Of a DNA stretch of 64,000 nt, positions 54,698-63,973 are shown one piece after another (the stretch's first letter is position 1; each line of letters begins with the position of its first letter). Below the pieces are notes generated by a model. The model was given only the letters and a program-made list of their open reading frames with translations, was not told the origin of the DNA and made no database searches. The DNA is taken from contig NZ_JBBPBZ010000006.1 of assembly GCF_038070105.1 (NCBI RefSeq), positions 62,001-126,000 of the forward strand. Reading direction: 5' to 3'. This stretch comes from Methylocystis sp. IM3. Lineage in GTDB: Bacteria; Pseudomonadota; Alphaproteobacteria; Rhizobiales; Beijerinckiaceae. The translations under genes and the position numbers were made by a program.

Positions 54698-55237
54698 ATG
54701 AAGGACTGGAACGTCGTCATTACCATCTATCAGGATGGCTATAAACGGGCGCTCCGCGCTTTGCGAGAATTTGGCGCCGTCACCGGTAGCCCCTACCACA
54801 ATGTGCTTGTTATGACCGTCGCCGATCCTTTGGCGCTGCTCGAGTCCATGGAAAAGCGTACGGCGGAGGCGCCCGCCCTGCTTGACGCGATCTCGCGGAT
54901 CGCCCCGGCGCTCGGCAATTTCGATTTTGTGTCTGCCGATGATTTTCGGCAAAAAGCCAGGGAGAGGCTGCTCCAATGGGCGCCACGACTGGCGGGGCGC
55001 TCCTTTCACGTGCGCTTTCACCATCGTGGAACCGCTTCCGACCTGCCGACGCCAGACGTTGAGCGCTTTATGAATGACGCCCTCTTGGAGGCCTTGAGGC
55101 AAGCAGGAACGCCCGGCTCTATTTCTTTTTCCGATCCCGAGGTCATCATCGCGATTGACACGCTCGACCGTCGCGCCGGCCTGGGCCTATGGAGCCGGGA
55201 GGATCTCGCCCGCCATCGCCTGTTGCGGCCGGACTAG
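54698..55237 (+). CDS. Stand-alone THUMP-like protein
   Basis: 179 residues. The pattern NVVITIYQDGYKRALRALRE, GAVTGSPYHNVLVMTV and SFHVRFHHRG matches THUMP RNA-binding domains. No methyltransferase, ThiI or pseudouridine domain is attached, an arrangement seen more in archaea. It may guide an RNA-modifying partner, not found here. Divergent from thpR by 53 bp and convergent with rtcA. Confidence 0.7.
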   Translation: MKDWNVVITIYQDGYKRALRALREFGAVTGSPYHNVLVMTVADPLALLESMEKRTAEAPALLDAISRIAPALGNFDFVSADDFRQKARERLLQWAPRLAGRSFHVRFHHRGTASDLPTPDVERFMNDALLEALRQAGTPGSISFSDPEVIIAIDTLDRRAGLGLWSREDLARHRLLRPD

Positions 55238-55265
55238 TCTCCGCCGTGAGAAGACGCGCCGCCAA

Positions 55266-56387
55266 TCACCTCGGCGCCCGGCAGGGGCGCGGGGCAACCC
55301 GGACGTGGCGCGGCCGCCCGGAGTCGACCGTGATGTCGGCGACGCCGAATTGGCCGATCGTCCAGGCGTTTGTCAGAAGGTGCGCCGTTGGTTCCGCCAC
55401 AGTAAAGGTCGAAGGGCCTGTCGCGAGCGCGAGCGGCGCCAGCAATTGATCAGACAGAAAGGGCTCGACCGCCGCCCCCGAAACATGGTGCTCGAAGAAG
55501 GCGGCGACCGCCGCATCCGCGACGGCCTCGGATGGCTTCCCCAATCGACCGAGCGCGGAAAAGCTTACCGCCAACGCCTCATACTCGGCGGTCAGAAATA
55601 TGCCGGCTCCCGGGCAAGCGGCGCTAACGCATCGCGCCTTGATGTCGACCGGGACGCCAAGCGCGCAGAGCGACTCCCGCGCCCGGTCGGCCATGCGCTG
55701 CGGAATGTGTTCCGGAAGGTTCGCCGCGGCGGCGCGACCGGCGATGCGCCGCAAGGGACCGCGCCGGACCAGCGTGAGCGGCATCGGCGGGTTTGCGCCG
55801 CGCTCCACCCGCGCCGGAGCGATCCGACACGCCACTTCGCCGCCGCCCGCCGGGCGCCAGCCCCAACGGTTCAGTTGGGCGTCGAAGCAAAAGCCCATTT
55901 GTCGCAACGCCGGCAAATAGGAATTGGCAAAGTGGTCGAAGGGCGGCGACAAGTCGACATGCGTTCCCCCACGCGCCAGCAAGGTGGAGGCGCCCTCGGC
56001 AAGCGCCAGCGGAAGAACGAGCGTTTGAAGGATGAGAGTCACCGAGCCGGCGCTGCCGCGTTCCGCTGTTGCGGCGACGTCGAAAACGTAATCGCCGCTC
56101 CTTCCGGCGTGGCCGGGAGCGAAGGTGAACTCGGTCGAGCCAAGCGCGTCTCCGGAAACAGCCGCGCCACTGATCGCCGCCGCCGCTCTCACCGCCGCAA
56201 GATGTTGCGGGCGCAGGCCGGGATTGCGTCGGTTGGCGCGGATGTTTTCGAGGCGAAAGCCGCGCGCCGTCACGATCGAGAGACTGAGCGCGGTCCTCAA
56301 AATCTGGCCGCCGCCTTCGCCGTGCGAGCCATCGATGACGCGAAGTTCCGCCGGCCATATCCCGTGTGCAGAACCACCAGCTGGCAA
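55266..56387 (-). CDS. rtcA: RNA 3'-terminal phosphate cyclase (RtcA)
   Basis: 373 residues. LRVIDGSHGEGGGQILRTAL, RANRRNPGLRPQHLAAVRAA, and the C-terminal EPTAHLLTNAW, where the His is the nucleotidyl acceptor, place it in the RtcA group. It converts RNA 3'-phosphates to 2',3'-cyclic phosphates with ATP. RtcA is usually in an rtcBA operon with an RtcR regulator; neither is here. The 66-residue acidic gene upstream ends 6 bp before this start. Confidence 0.9.
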   Translation of the reverse strand: MPAGGSAHGIWPAELRVIDGSHGEGGGQILRTALSLSIVTARGFRLENIRANRRNPGLRPQHLAAVRAAAAISGAAVSGDALGSTEFTFAPGHAGRSGDYVFDVAATAERGSAGSVTLILQTLVLPLALAEGASTLLARGGTHVDLSPPFDHFANSYLPALRQMGFCFDAQLNRWGWRPAGGGEVACRIAPARVERGANPPMPLTLVRRGPLRRIAGRAAAANLPEHIPQRMADRARESLCALGVPVDIKARCVSAACPGAGIFLTAEYEALAVSFSALGRLGKPSEAVADAAVAAFFEHHVSGAAVEPFLSDQLLAPLALATGPSTFTVAEPTAHLLTNAWTIGQFGVADITVDSGRPRHVRVAPRPCRAPR

Positions 56388-56393
56388 GACTGT

Positions 56394-56594
56394 TTATTCC
56401 TCGAAGATCGGGGACTCCGTTTCGTCGGTTTCGAGCTGTTCGACTGGCTCGTTCCCCGTCTCGGGAAGCTCCCGCTCCACATCCGCCATTTCTGTTTCGA
56501 TGAGTTTCGGAGCCTCGTCTTCGCCTTCTGAATAGGCATCGGGCCGCTTCGGCTTTCTGGGCCCGCGCATGTCCGTTGTCGCTTCTCGCCACAT
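56394..56594 (-). CDS. Small acidic protein upstream of rtcA
   Basis: 66 residues, about one third Asp/Glu (PDAYSEGEDEAPKLIETEMA, NEPVEQLETDETESPIFEE). Basic start (MWREATTDMRGPRKPKRP). No family was found. The 6-bp gap to rtcA indicates co-transcription. Such a charge profile suggests an RNA mimic, a chaperone or a disordered adaptor, all speculation. Confidence 0.55.
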   Translation of the reverse strand: MWREATTDMRGPRKPKRPDAYSEGEDEAPKLIETEMADVERELPETGNEPVEQLETDETESPIFEE

Positions 56595-56779
56595 GGGATG
56601 ACCTCGTTGCTTTCATTTGCGGCGTTTGCGCCTAAGGGACTAGCATACCAACAATCAGGCGACGTGAGAAATGAAGCCCCTCGATCCGCTCGACCTATGG
56701 CGTTGGCGTGCCTTGTAGCTTGCGCCCGCGCCCTCGGGCGCGTGTTTCCGTTTTGGCCGGGCCGGCCTATCATCCCGGC

Positions 56780-57094
56780 ATGACGAGGCGAAACTGGCGC
56801 CGGACCTCATTCAAGCGGCCTGATGGAACAGCGGGCGTCGCCAGGAACGACTGGACGTTATCCGACGACGCCGGCCGCGCGCTCGCCCGCATCTACCGCT
56901 ACCTCTACGGCGCCAACGCGGGGCGCTGGTTTTGGATGGTCCTGATCGCGCCGGATGGCACGCCCTTCAATGCCGGGTCAGGTTTTGCGGCGACGGAGGC
57001 AGAAGCCCGCGAGATCTGCGAAGCCATGATCCCGCCCGGCGTTCAGGAGCGCGGCTCCTGTTGCGACGAGGGTGGCGAACCGGGCGTCGAATAG
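56780..57094 (+). CDS. Hypothetical protein
   Basis: 104 residues from ATG 56780. Central motif RIYRYLYGANAGRWFWMVLI, and end EAREICEAMIPPGVQERGSC. It is compact, probably cytosolic. I do not recognise a family. The upstream extension to 56708 lacks coding quality. Confidence 0.5.
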   Translation: MTRRNWRRTSFKRPDGTAGVARNDWTLSDDAGRALARIYRYLYGANAGRWFWMVLIAPDGTPFNAGSGFAATEAEAREICEAMIPPGVQERGSCCDEGGEPGVE

Positions 57095-57449
57095 AACCGG
57101 CATGGCGCGCATGGCTGCGATACGCATGAGTATCTCGGCGCTCCTCGCTCTGCCTGGCGCGCATGGGGCCTCGTTCAGTTCGCGGCTAACGAGTTCTGGC
57201 CGCCAGCCGAAAACAGCACGACCGTGCCAGGCGGCGGTGTAAGATCCCCTGACCCATTCGAAACGAGCTCCTATCAAATTATAGGGTGATCGCTCGAGAC
57301 CACGTGAGCACAAGCTTGAACTTTTACTGAGCGCTGCATAAAAGCTAACGCCGCGAGGCGAGCATTCATCGAGCCCCGGCCTCTTCGGCAGAGACAAAAT
57401 CGGAAATGGTTGTTAGGTTCGGGTCGAACTAACGCCCCAAATAAGCGCT
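57095..57449. promoter_or_regulatory. Upstream region with candidate promoter
   Basis: No gene seen in 355 bp. TTGAAC (57316-57321), 17-bp spacer, TAAAAG (57339-57344) is a sigma-70-like promoter pointing to the glycosidase gene that starts at 57450. Confidence 0.45.
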
Positions 57450-60320
57450 GTGAACGTCCCGCCCAAACATCAGTGGAGAATCACGGCCAGCAGCGGCGAT
57501 CCGCGGCTTGCTACCGACGATAATTATACGACGTCGTGGCCCGTGGGAGCCACCAGGACCTGGCTGGAAATCGATCTGGGCGAAAGAGCCATCCTCGGCG
57601 GGCTCGAAGTTTATTGGGGCCAGCAGGCCCCGATCATATATGGGTTCGAAGCCTCGCTCGACGGCAAAATCTGGGCGCATCTGTGCCGCACGCGCCATGG
57701 CGAAGGCGGGCAGGAAATCTTCGCTTTCCCGCCAACCCCGGTTCGCTTCCTGCGATGGACATGTGACGATCGGGGACCGGCGCGGTCGCTCGAAATCATC
57801 GAGATCAATCTCTACGATCCCGCCAATGCTCCATTGGTTGCCGAGGAAGGACGCGTCGCAGCGCTTGGGCATGCGCCCGTGACGCTCCGCGCTGGGGAGA
57901 GCATTACGGTTGACTTCGGTTATCCCCGCTTCCCGCTGGGCGCGCTTATCGCGTGGGGAAAGACTTATGGAACGGATTTCTCCGCCTCTCTCTCGGATGA
58001 TGGCGTCAACTTTCGCACTGTGGGCCGCATCACGCTCGGCAGCGGCGGCAGCGATAGCTTCTGGTGGCGCTCCACGATCGCTCGCCACTTCCGCCTGACT
58101 GTTCACGAGACCAGCTCGCCCGAGGGCGCCGTCGTCATCGAACTCAAACTTCGCGTCCTCAACAAGGACCGCATGCCCATCGGACAATTGGAACGCGGCG
58201 CTCGGGCGGGGCGTACCGATCTTTACCCACAGGCGCTTCTGGGGCGCCAGGTGTATTGGACCGTGGTGGGGGAAACAGATCATACCGAGGAAGCGCTCTT
58301 CGACGAATATGGAAACCTCGAACCGAAAGCCCGAGCGCCTCAAATCACGCCCTTGCTCCGGCTAAGCGGGCTCTTGCAGGGCGCCCCCGCCAGCGACGCC
58401 GTCAGCCAATCCCTTGCCGAAGGGTCGCTGCCGATCCCGCGCGTGGTCTGGTCCCTCCATGGCGTCGAGCTCGTCGCAACAGCTCTCGCCGATGCGGGGG
58501 AAGCGCTGGTCGAATACCGCGTCACCAATCGCGGCAGCTCTTTGCAGGAGGGCGCGCTCGTCCTCGCGGTGCGCCCTGTCCAGATCAATCCATACTGGCA
58601 ACATGGCGGCCACGCGGCCATCAACGCCATCGCCGTCGATGGCCGGGAGGTCTGGGTCAACGATAAAGTATTTTTCGCGGTTTCACGCGAGCCCGACGTC
58701 GTCTCGATCGCGGACTTCGATGACGGCGACGTCGTGAGACTGATCGGGACTGCGCCCGAAGAGACCGCTCGGAGCCTTCGGTCGGACTCCGGGCTGCTCA
58801 GCGCCGCCTGCGAGTTCGGCTTTCGACTCGCACCGGGGGACACTCTCGCCGTCGTCATGTCGTCGCCGATGCGGGACAAGGTCACGCCACGACCGGACGT
58901 GGACTTCGACGCTGTTTACGATAACGTCCTACGATTCTGGCGGGAGAAAATCGGGCCGCGAAAGATCACGGTCGGGGACCGGGAAGTCAGCGACACAGTC
59001 GAAGCGCAAACCTCGTATATTCTCGTCAACGCAACGGACCATGCTTTTAAGCCCGGTCCCCGAAATTACGACCGCACCTGGATTCGCGACGGCGCATCGC
59101 AAGCGCTTGCCCTGCTCTGGGCCGGCTTGGCAGAAGAGGCCAAAGCCTACGTCATCTGGTACGCCAAACGTATTTATGAAAACGGCATGGTGCCGCCGAT
59201 TCTCGAAATCGATGGCGGCGTCTATCGCGGCTATGGGAGCGACATCGAGTTTGATTCACAGGGCGAGTTTGTCGGAATCGCCGCGGACGTTTACCGCACC
59301 ACCCGCGACCGCGACTTCCTCGACGCAATTTTCGATGCGGTCGTTCGGGCGACAAATTTCATTGAGGAGCTTTGCGCAAGGACGAATGTGCTACATGGGC
59401 CGGCGTCGCGGTTCCATGGCCTCCTGCCTCCCTCCATCAGTCATGAGGGCTACAGCAAACCTTCCTACAGCTACTGGGACAATTATTTCGCCTTGAGCGC
59501 CTGGCGAAATTGCGAGTATCTCGCCAGGCAGATCGGCGACACGGCTATAGCGGCGCATGCGAAAGCGAAGGGGGCGGAGTTCGCCGCAAATCTCGCGCGC
59601 TCGATACGCATGACCACCGAAGACCTGGGCACGGGCGTGATCCATGGCTCCGCCGATCGTGAGGACGTCGATCCAACCTCGACCTCCATCGCCTTCGAGC
59701 CCTGCCGAGTGGAAGACGTGCTGCCGACTGAATTCGTTCAGGTGACATATGATATTTCCGCAGCCCGCATCAAGCTGTTCGGCAAGCCTGACTTCGAGGG
59801 ATCCTATCCGCCGTACGCGATACGGAACCTCAACGCCTTCGTGTCCTTGGGTCGTTTTGAAGATGCGTTTCGACTATTGTCGGCCGCGCTCGCCTGCCGA
59901 CGGCCGAGCGGCTGGCGAGAGTCGGCCGAGGTTGCCTGGGCGGCGCCGCGATCGCCGGATTACATTGGCGACATGCCGCACAGCTGGGTCGGCGCGGAGT
60001 TCGCTACCGCGATCCGCCGCATGCTGTTGCGGGAAAATGGAGCGACGCTCGAATTGTTCCGTGCCGTCCCCGACTCCTGGTGGCAGGGTGAAGGGATCAC
60101 GCTGCGCGATCTGCCAACCACCTTCGGCGTTGTCAATCTGAGAGCGCAGCGCGGGCCATCTTGCGCAATGGTGGACATGACGCTTACGGGGCCAGCGCCA
60201 GAAAGAATCACCGTCCGATATCCGGGCGTGAAGCAAGCGCGAGCCGATGGAAAGCGCTGCGAAATCGAAGATGACGTCATCTCAGTGTCCGCCATGACCA
60301 GGCTCGTGATCGACTTCTGA
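57450..60320 (+). CDS. Discoidin-containing (alpha/alpha)6 glycosidase-like protein
   Basis: 956 residues, GTG start, no signal peptide. Residues ~1-130 form an F5/8-type C (discoidin) domain (WLEIDLGERAILGGLEVYWG), and a second discoidin-like domain follows at ~135-240. The rest is a six-hairpin catalytic domain with YILVNATDHAFKPGPRNYDR, TWIRDGASQALALLWAGLAE, VPPILEIDGG and HSWVGAEFATAIRRML. WIRDG and HSWVG are close to glucoamylase/GH15- and GH65-like barrels. The candidate acids are Asp in WIRD and Glu late in the barrel. The intracellular location and sugar-binding domains suggest storage-polymer or compatible-solute handling; substrate unproven. Confidence 0.75.
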   Translation: MNVPPKHQWRITASSGDPRLATDDNYTTSWPVGATRTWLEIDLGERAILGGLEVYWGQQAPIIYGFEASLDGKIWAHLCRTRHGEGGQEIFAFPPTPVRFLRWTCDDRGPARSLEIIEINLYDPANAPLVAEEGRVAALGHAPVTLRAGESITVDFGYPRFPLGALIAWGKTYGTDFSASLSDDGVNFRTVGRITLGSGGSDSFWWRSTIARHFRLTVHETSSPEGAVVIELKLRVLNKDRMPIGQLERGARAGRTDLYPQALLGRQVYWTVVGETDHTEEALFDEYGNLEPKARAPQITPLLRLSGLLQGAPASDAVSQSLAEGSLPIPRVVWSLHGVELVATALADAGEALVEYRVTNRGSSLQEGALVLAVRPVQINPYWQHGGHAAINAIAVDGREVWVNDKVFFAVSREPDVVSIADFDDGDVVRLIGTAPEETARSLRSDSGLLSAACEFGFRLAPGDTLAVVMSSPMRDKVTPRPDVDFDAVYDNVLRFWREKIGPRKITVGDREVSDTVEAQTSYILVNATDHAFKPGPRNYDRTWIRDGASQALALLWAGLAEEAKAYVIWYAKRIYENGMVPPILEIDGGVYRGYGSDIEFDSQGEFVGIAADVYRTTRDRDFLDAIFDAVVRATNFIEELCARTNVLHGPASRFHGLLPPSISHEGYSKPSYSYWDNYFALSAWRNCEYLARQIGDTAIAAHAKAKGAEFAANLARSIRMTTEDLGTGVIHGSADREDVDPTSTSIAFEPCRVEDVLPTEFVQVTYDISAARIKLFGKPDFEGSYPPYAIRNLNAFVSLGRFEDAFRLLSAALACRRPSGWRESAEVAWAAPRSPDYIGDMPHSWVGAEFATAIRRMLLRENGATLELFRAVPDSWWQGEGITLRDLPTTFGVVNLRAQRGPSCAMVDMTLTGPAPERITVRYPGVKQARADGKRCEIEDDVISVSAMTRLVIDF

Positions 60321-60380
60321 CGCCACCCGCCGATCGGCGCTTGGCGCTTGGCTTGCTACGGTTGGACAGGGGCAAATCCT

Positions 60381-62150
60381 TCACGAGCCACTGCCTCCAC
60401 TTCGCGGCTTGGCCCTGCGGCCCGGGCGGCTTCGCCGTTGCAGCGTTTCCATGAGCGTCGACAAGGGACGCGTATTTATCACATCTTCACGCTCTAGCCA
60501 GCCACGCCGCGCCTGATCAACGCCGAAGCGCATGCAGTCCAGGCCAAAGACGGAATGCGCGTCCGTCGAAATCGCCACTTTGACGCCGATCATTTTCGCC
60601 ATGTGGGCGTGCACGTCATTGAGATCGAGCCGGTCGGGCGCGGCGTTGATCTCCATCACGCAGCCGCGTGCCCGCGCCGCGCGCAGAATCTGCTCCATGT
60701 TGATGTCATAGGCGTCACGTTCGCCAATCAGACGTCCTGTTGGATGACCGATGATCGAGACGTGCGGATTCTCCATGGCGCGAAGCACGCGCTCGGTCTG
60801 CGCGTCGCGCGGGAGGTCAAATTTGTAATGCACCGACGCCACCACAATATCGAGTCGCTCGAGAATCTTGTCCGGCAGATCGAGGCCGCCATCCGCCAAT
60901 ATGTCGACTTCGACGCCTTTGAGAAGGGTAATGCCTTGCAGCTTCGCGTTGAGGTCGTCGATCTCGCCGATCTGCCGCATCAATCGCTCCGGGGTGAGCC
61001 CATGCGCGACAGTAACGCGACGACTATGGTCGGTCAGCGCCAGATAGGCGTAACCGCGTGCCTGCGCCGCGATCGCCATCTCCTCGATCGACGCCACCCC
61101 GTCCGTCCAGTCGGAATGCACATGGAGATCGCCGCGAATGTCGCTCAGGGAAACAAGTTCCGGCAAAGCCTTCTTTTCGGCCAGTTCGACTTCGCCGCGA
61201 TCCTCGCGCAACTCGGGTGGCACGAAGGCGAGCCTGAGCTTTTTGTAGATCTCTTCTTCGCTGACGCCGGCGATGCGCCTGTCGCCGTCGAACAGGCCAT
61301 ACTCGTTGAGTTTCCATCCGCGCGCATTGGCGAGATTGCGCAGCGCGATGTTGTGAGCCTTTGACCCGGTGAAATACATCAACGCCGCGCCATAGCTTTC
61401 ATCCGCAACGACGCGGAGATCGACCTGCAGCCCCGAGCGCAATCTGACCGTCGTACGTGTCGGTCCATGCGCCAGCACCTGGGCTGTATTCTCATAAGCA
61501 GCGAGCCGGTCGCCAACGGCGGGGCCCGCTTCTGCCGTCGCCAATATGTCGAGATCGCCGACGGTCTCCTGACGGCGGCGAAAGCTGCCAGCCGCGACAA
61601 GGCGCTTGCAGAGCTTGCCGCGCGCGAGCCAGTCGAGAAGCGCCTTCGCCTCCGCTTCGGCGACTGGAAGCTTGAATCTCCCTGTCGCCGTCTTCGGCTT
61701 TGCAAGCGCGTCGAGAATGCTATGCTCCATCTTGGGCCCGAAGCCGCGCAGTTCCTGCAAGCGGCCGGCTTTCGCCGCGCGGCGCAGGTCGTCGAGAGAA
61801 CTCACGCCCAGCTCGTCGAAGAGAAGCCTGACGCGCTTGGGGCCCATCCCTGGAATCTCGAGCAGCTTCGCGAGCCCTCCGGGCATTTCGCGTTTGAGCT
61901 TTTCGAGGAGCGTGAATTTGCCCTTTTTGACAATGTCGGCGATTTTCCCTGCGAGATCCTCCCCGACGCCGGGCAGCTCTGAAAGCTCTTCACCTGAACC
62001 CAGCATCGCGGAGGCGCTTGTCGGCAGGCTCTCGATCGTGCGCGCGGCGCGGCGATAGGCTCTGATCCGGAACGGGTTGTCGCCCTTGATCTCCAGAAGC
62101 TCCGCCGCCTGATCGAACATCGCGGCGATTTCAGCGTTTTGAACCGGCAT
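60381..62150 (-). CDS. polX: DNA polymerase/3'-5' exonuclease PolX
   Basis: 589 residues from ATG 62150 (GAGGGCAG upstream). HhH regions occur at ~60-150 (LSELPGVGEDLAGKIADIV, LLEIPGMGPKRVRLLFDELG). The Pol-beta-type nucleotidyltransferase has GSFRRRQETVGDLDILAT with the DxD metal pair and LQVDLRVV. A C-terminal PHP domain (GDLHVHSDWTDG, HPTGRLIGERDAYDINMEQI, STDAH) gives exonuclease activity. It fills short gaps in base-excision and end repair. Divergent from topoisomerase VI by 149 bp. Confidence 0.95.
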   Translation of the reverse strand: MPVQNAEIAAMFDQAAELLEIKGDNPFRIRAYRRAARTIESLPTSASAMLGSGEELSELPGVGEDLAGKIADIVKKGKFTLLEKLKREMPGGLAKLLEIPGMGPKRVRLLFDELGVSSLDDLRRAAKAGRLQELRGFGPKMEHSILDALAKPKTATGRFKLPVAEAEAKALLDWLARGKLCKRLVAAGSFRRRQETVGDLDILATAEAGPAVGDRLAAYENTAQVLAHGPTRTTVRLRSGLQVDLRVVADESYGAALMYFTGSKAHNIALRNLANARGWKLNEYGLFDGDRRIAGVSEEEIYKKLRLAFVPPELREDRGEVELAEKKALPELVSLSDIRGDLHVHSDWTDGVASIEEMAIAAQARGYAYLALTDHSRRVTVAHGLTPERLMRQIGEIDDLNAKLQGITLLKGVEVDILADGGLDLPDKILERLDIVVASVHYKFDLPRDAQTERVLRAMENPHVSIIGHPTGRLIGERDAYDINMEQILRAARARGCVMEINAAPDRLDLNDVHAHMAKMIGVKVAISTDAHSVFGLDCMRFGVDQARRGWLEREDVINTRPLSTLMETLQRRSRPGRRAKPRSGGSGS

Positions 62151-62299
62151 TCTGCCCTCGCCCGGTCGAGCGCATGAATCGACAATAAGCGCGCTGTCAT
62201 GGCTTTGCGAGATTTTTTGCAGCGCCTTTACATTGAGCGGCAACCCGCTAGGCTCGGTTTTGGACAGGCGTATGCGACGCTACTCCACCCGTGAGACAA

Positions 62300-63973
62300 A
62301 TGTCCGATCGACAGGCGGCGGCGGCGACCGCTCAGGAAATGGCCGGCAGGCAGAAAGAAATCTCCGTTTCGGAGTTCTTTCTCAAGAACCGCCATCTGCT
62401 CGGCTTCGATACGCCAGCCAAGTCCCTGGTGACCGCCGTCAAAGAGGCGGTCGACAATGCCCTTGACGCCTGCGAGGAAGCCGGTGTGCTGCCGGAGATC
62501 ACGGTCGAGGTGCGGGGGCGTTTCGAGCGGTCATGGGTCGCGGTCGAGGACAATGGCCCCGGCATCGTCGAAAGTCAGATCGCGCGCATTTTCGGCAAGC
62601 TGCTTTATGGCTCGAAATTCCACAAGCTCAGCCAGTCCCGCGGCCAGCAGGGCATGGGAATTTCAGCGGCGGGCATGTATGGCCAGCTGACCGTCGGCAA
62701 GCCGCTGCACATCATCAGCCGGATCGAAGGCGAGCCGCTGGCCTCCGAGCTCTACGTCTCGATCGACACGGCCAACAACCGCCCCGACATTCATAAGAGA
62801 AAACGCATCGCCTGGAGCCGCCCGCACGGCACGCGGGTTGAGATGGAGTTGGAGGGCGTCGATCAGGGCGGGCCGCATTCTGTCGAGGCCTATCTGAAGC
62901 TGACGGCCATCGCCAATCCGCATGTGTCGATCATTTACAAAGGTCCCCGCGGCAAGGAGCTATTCTTCGCCCGCGCCTGCGACGAGCTTCCGCCCCGGCC
63001 AAAGGAAATCAAACCCCATCCGGGTGGCGTCGAACTCGGGCGGCTCATTCAGATGCTGAACGGCGCCAAAAGCCGCTCGCTACTCCAGTTCCTGGTCGAT
63101 GAGTTTTCCTGTGTCGGCGAAAAGACGGCGCGCGAGATCATCCAGCTCGCAGGCAAGCCGTTGAGCGAGCGCTCCTATCCGGCGCATATCGCCCATGCTC
63201 AGGCGAACGCCCTGCATCGCGCCCTGCAGAAGGCTCGTGTCCAAAAGCCGCGTCCAGATTGCCTCGTCCCGATCGGCGAGGCGCAGCTCCTCGAGGGACT
63301 GCGCAAGGAACTGCCCGCCGAGTTCTATACGGCGGCGACGCGCCCGCCGGCGAGCTACCGGGGCAATCCGTTCCTGGTGGAGGTCGCGATCGCCTTCGCC
63401 CGTCCGGGCGAAGCGGAGATCGACGTCGACGTCGCTTCCGGGCGCATGCGCAAGAAGCAGTCCGCGGAATCAGACCCGGCGCCGCACCTCATCGCACGCA
63501 GGGACGAGCCGGTTCGGCTGCTGCGCTTCGCCAACCGCGTGCCCCTGCTCTATCAGCAGTCAAGCTGCGCCATCACCAAGTCCGTCCTGCAGACCAATTG
63601 GCGCGCCTATGGCCTGCATCAGCCGAAAGGCGCCCTGCCCATCGCCCCGATGGCGATCCTCGTCCATGTCGCCTCGGTCTGGGTTCCTTACACCTCCGAA
63701 GCCAAGGAGGCCATCGAACCCTACCCTGAGCTTGTCCGGGAGATCAAACTGGGCTTGCAGCAATGCGCGCGGCGTCTGTCGCATTTCCTGCAACGGGAGC
63801 GCACTCTGCAGCATGAATATGAGCAGCGCGCCTATATCGAGACATACCTGCCGCATATCGGCGTCGCCCTTCAGGAGATCCTTGGGTTGGACGACGGGAC
63901 CCGCGACGGCGTCGTCGCGCGGCTCGACGACGCGCTGCATGCGAACCGGGCCGCCAAGAGGCGAAGCTCATGA
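62300..63973 (+). CDS. top6B: DNA topoisomerase VI subunit B
   Basis: 557 residues. GHKL ATPase: Asn53 in KEAVDNALDACEE, DNGPGI (84-89), GQQGMGISAAG (115-125). An H2TH region (~260-310: LIQMLNGAKSRSLLQFLVDE) and the transducer domain with HQPKGALPIAPMAILVHVAS hold the switch Lys. This ATPase half drives strand passage by the archaeal-type type IIB enzyme. The start is ATG 62300 rather than GTG 62291. The stop overlaps the following ATG (ATGA), expected to be subunit A. Topo VI is uncommon in bacteria. Confidence 0.95.
   Translation: MSDRQAAAATAQEMAGRQKEISVSEFFLKNRHLLGFDTPAKSLVTAVKEAVDNALDACEEAGVLPEITVEVRGRFERSWVAVEDNGPGIVESQIARIFGKLLYGSKFHKLSQSRGQQGMGISAAGMYGQLTVGKPLHIISRIEGEPLASELYVSIDTANNRPDIHKRKRIAWSRPHGTRVEMELEGVDQGGPHSVEAYLKLTAIANPHVSIIYKGPRGKELFFARACDELPPRPKEIKPHPGGVELGRLIQMLNGAKSRSLLQFLVDEFSCVGEKTAREIIQLAGKPLSERSYPAHIAHAQANALHRALQKARVQKPRPDCLVPIGEAQLLEGLRKELPAEFYTAATRPPASYRGNPFLVEVAIAFARPGEAEIDVDVASGRMRKKQSAESDPAPHLIARRDEPVRLLRFANRVPLLYQQSSCAITKSVLQTNWRAYGLHQPKGALPIAPMAILVHVASVWVPYTSEAKEAIEPYPELVREIKLGLQQCARRLSHFLQRERTLQHEYEQRAYIETYLPHIGVALQEILGLDDGTRDGVVARLDDALHANRAAKRRSS

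Noticed and set aside
55155..56531. A 458-codon frame on the plus strand over rtcA
   Set aside because: Antisense to rtcA with all its catalytic motifs; no ribosome site or family motif.
60328..60339. CGCCGATCGGCG palindrome after the glycosidase
   Set aside because: Short and common by chance in GC-rich DNA; no T run for a terminator.
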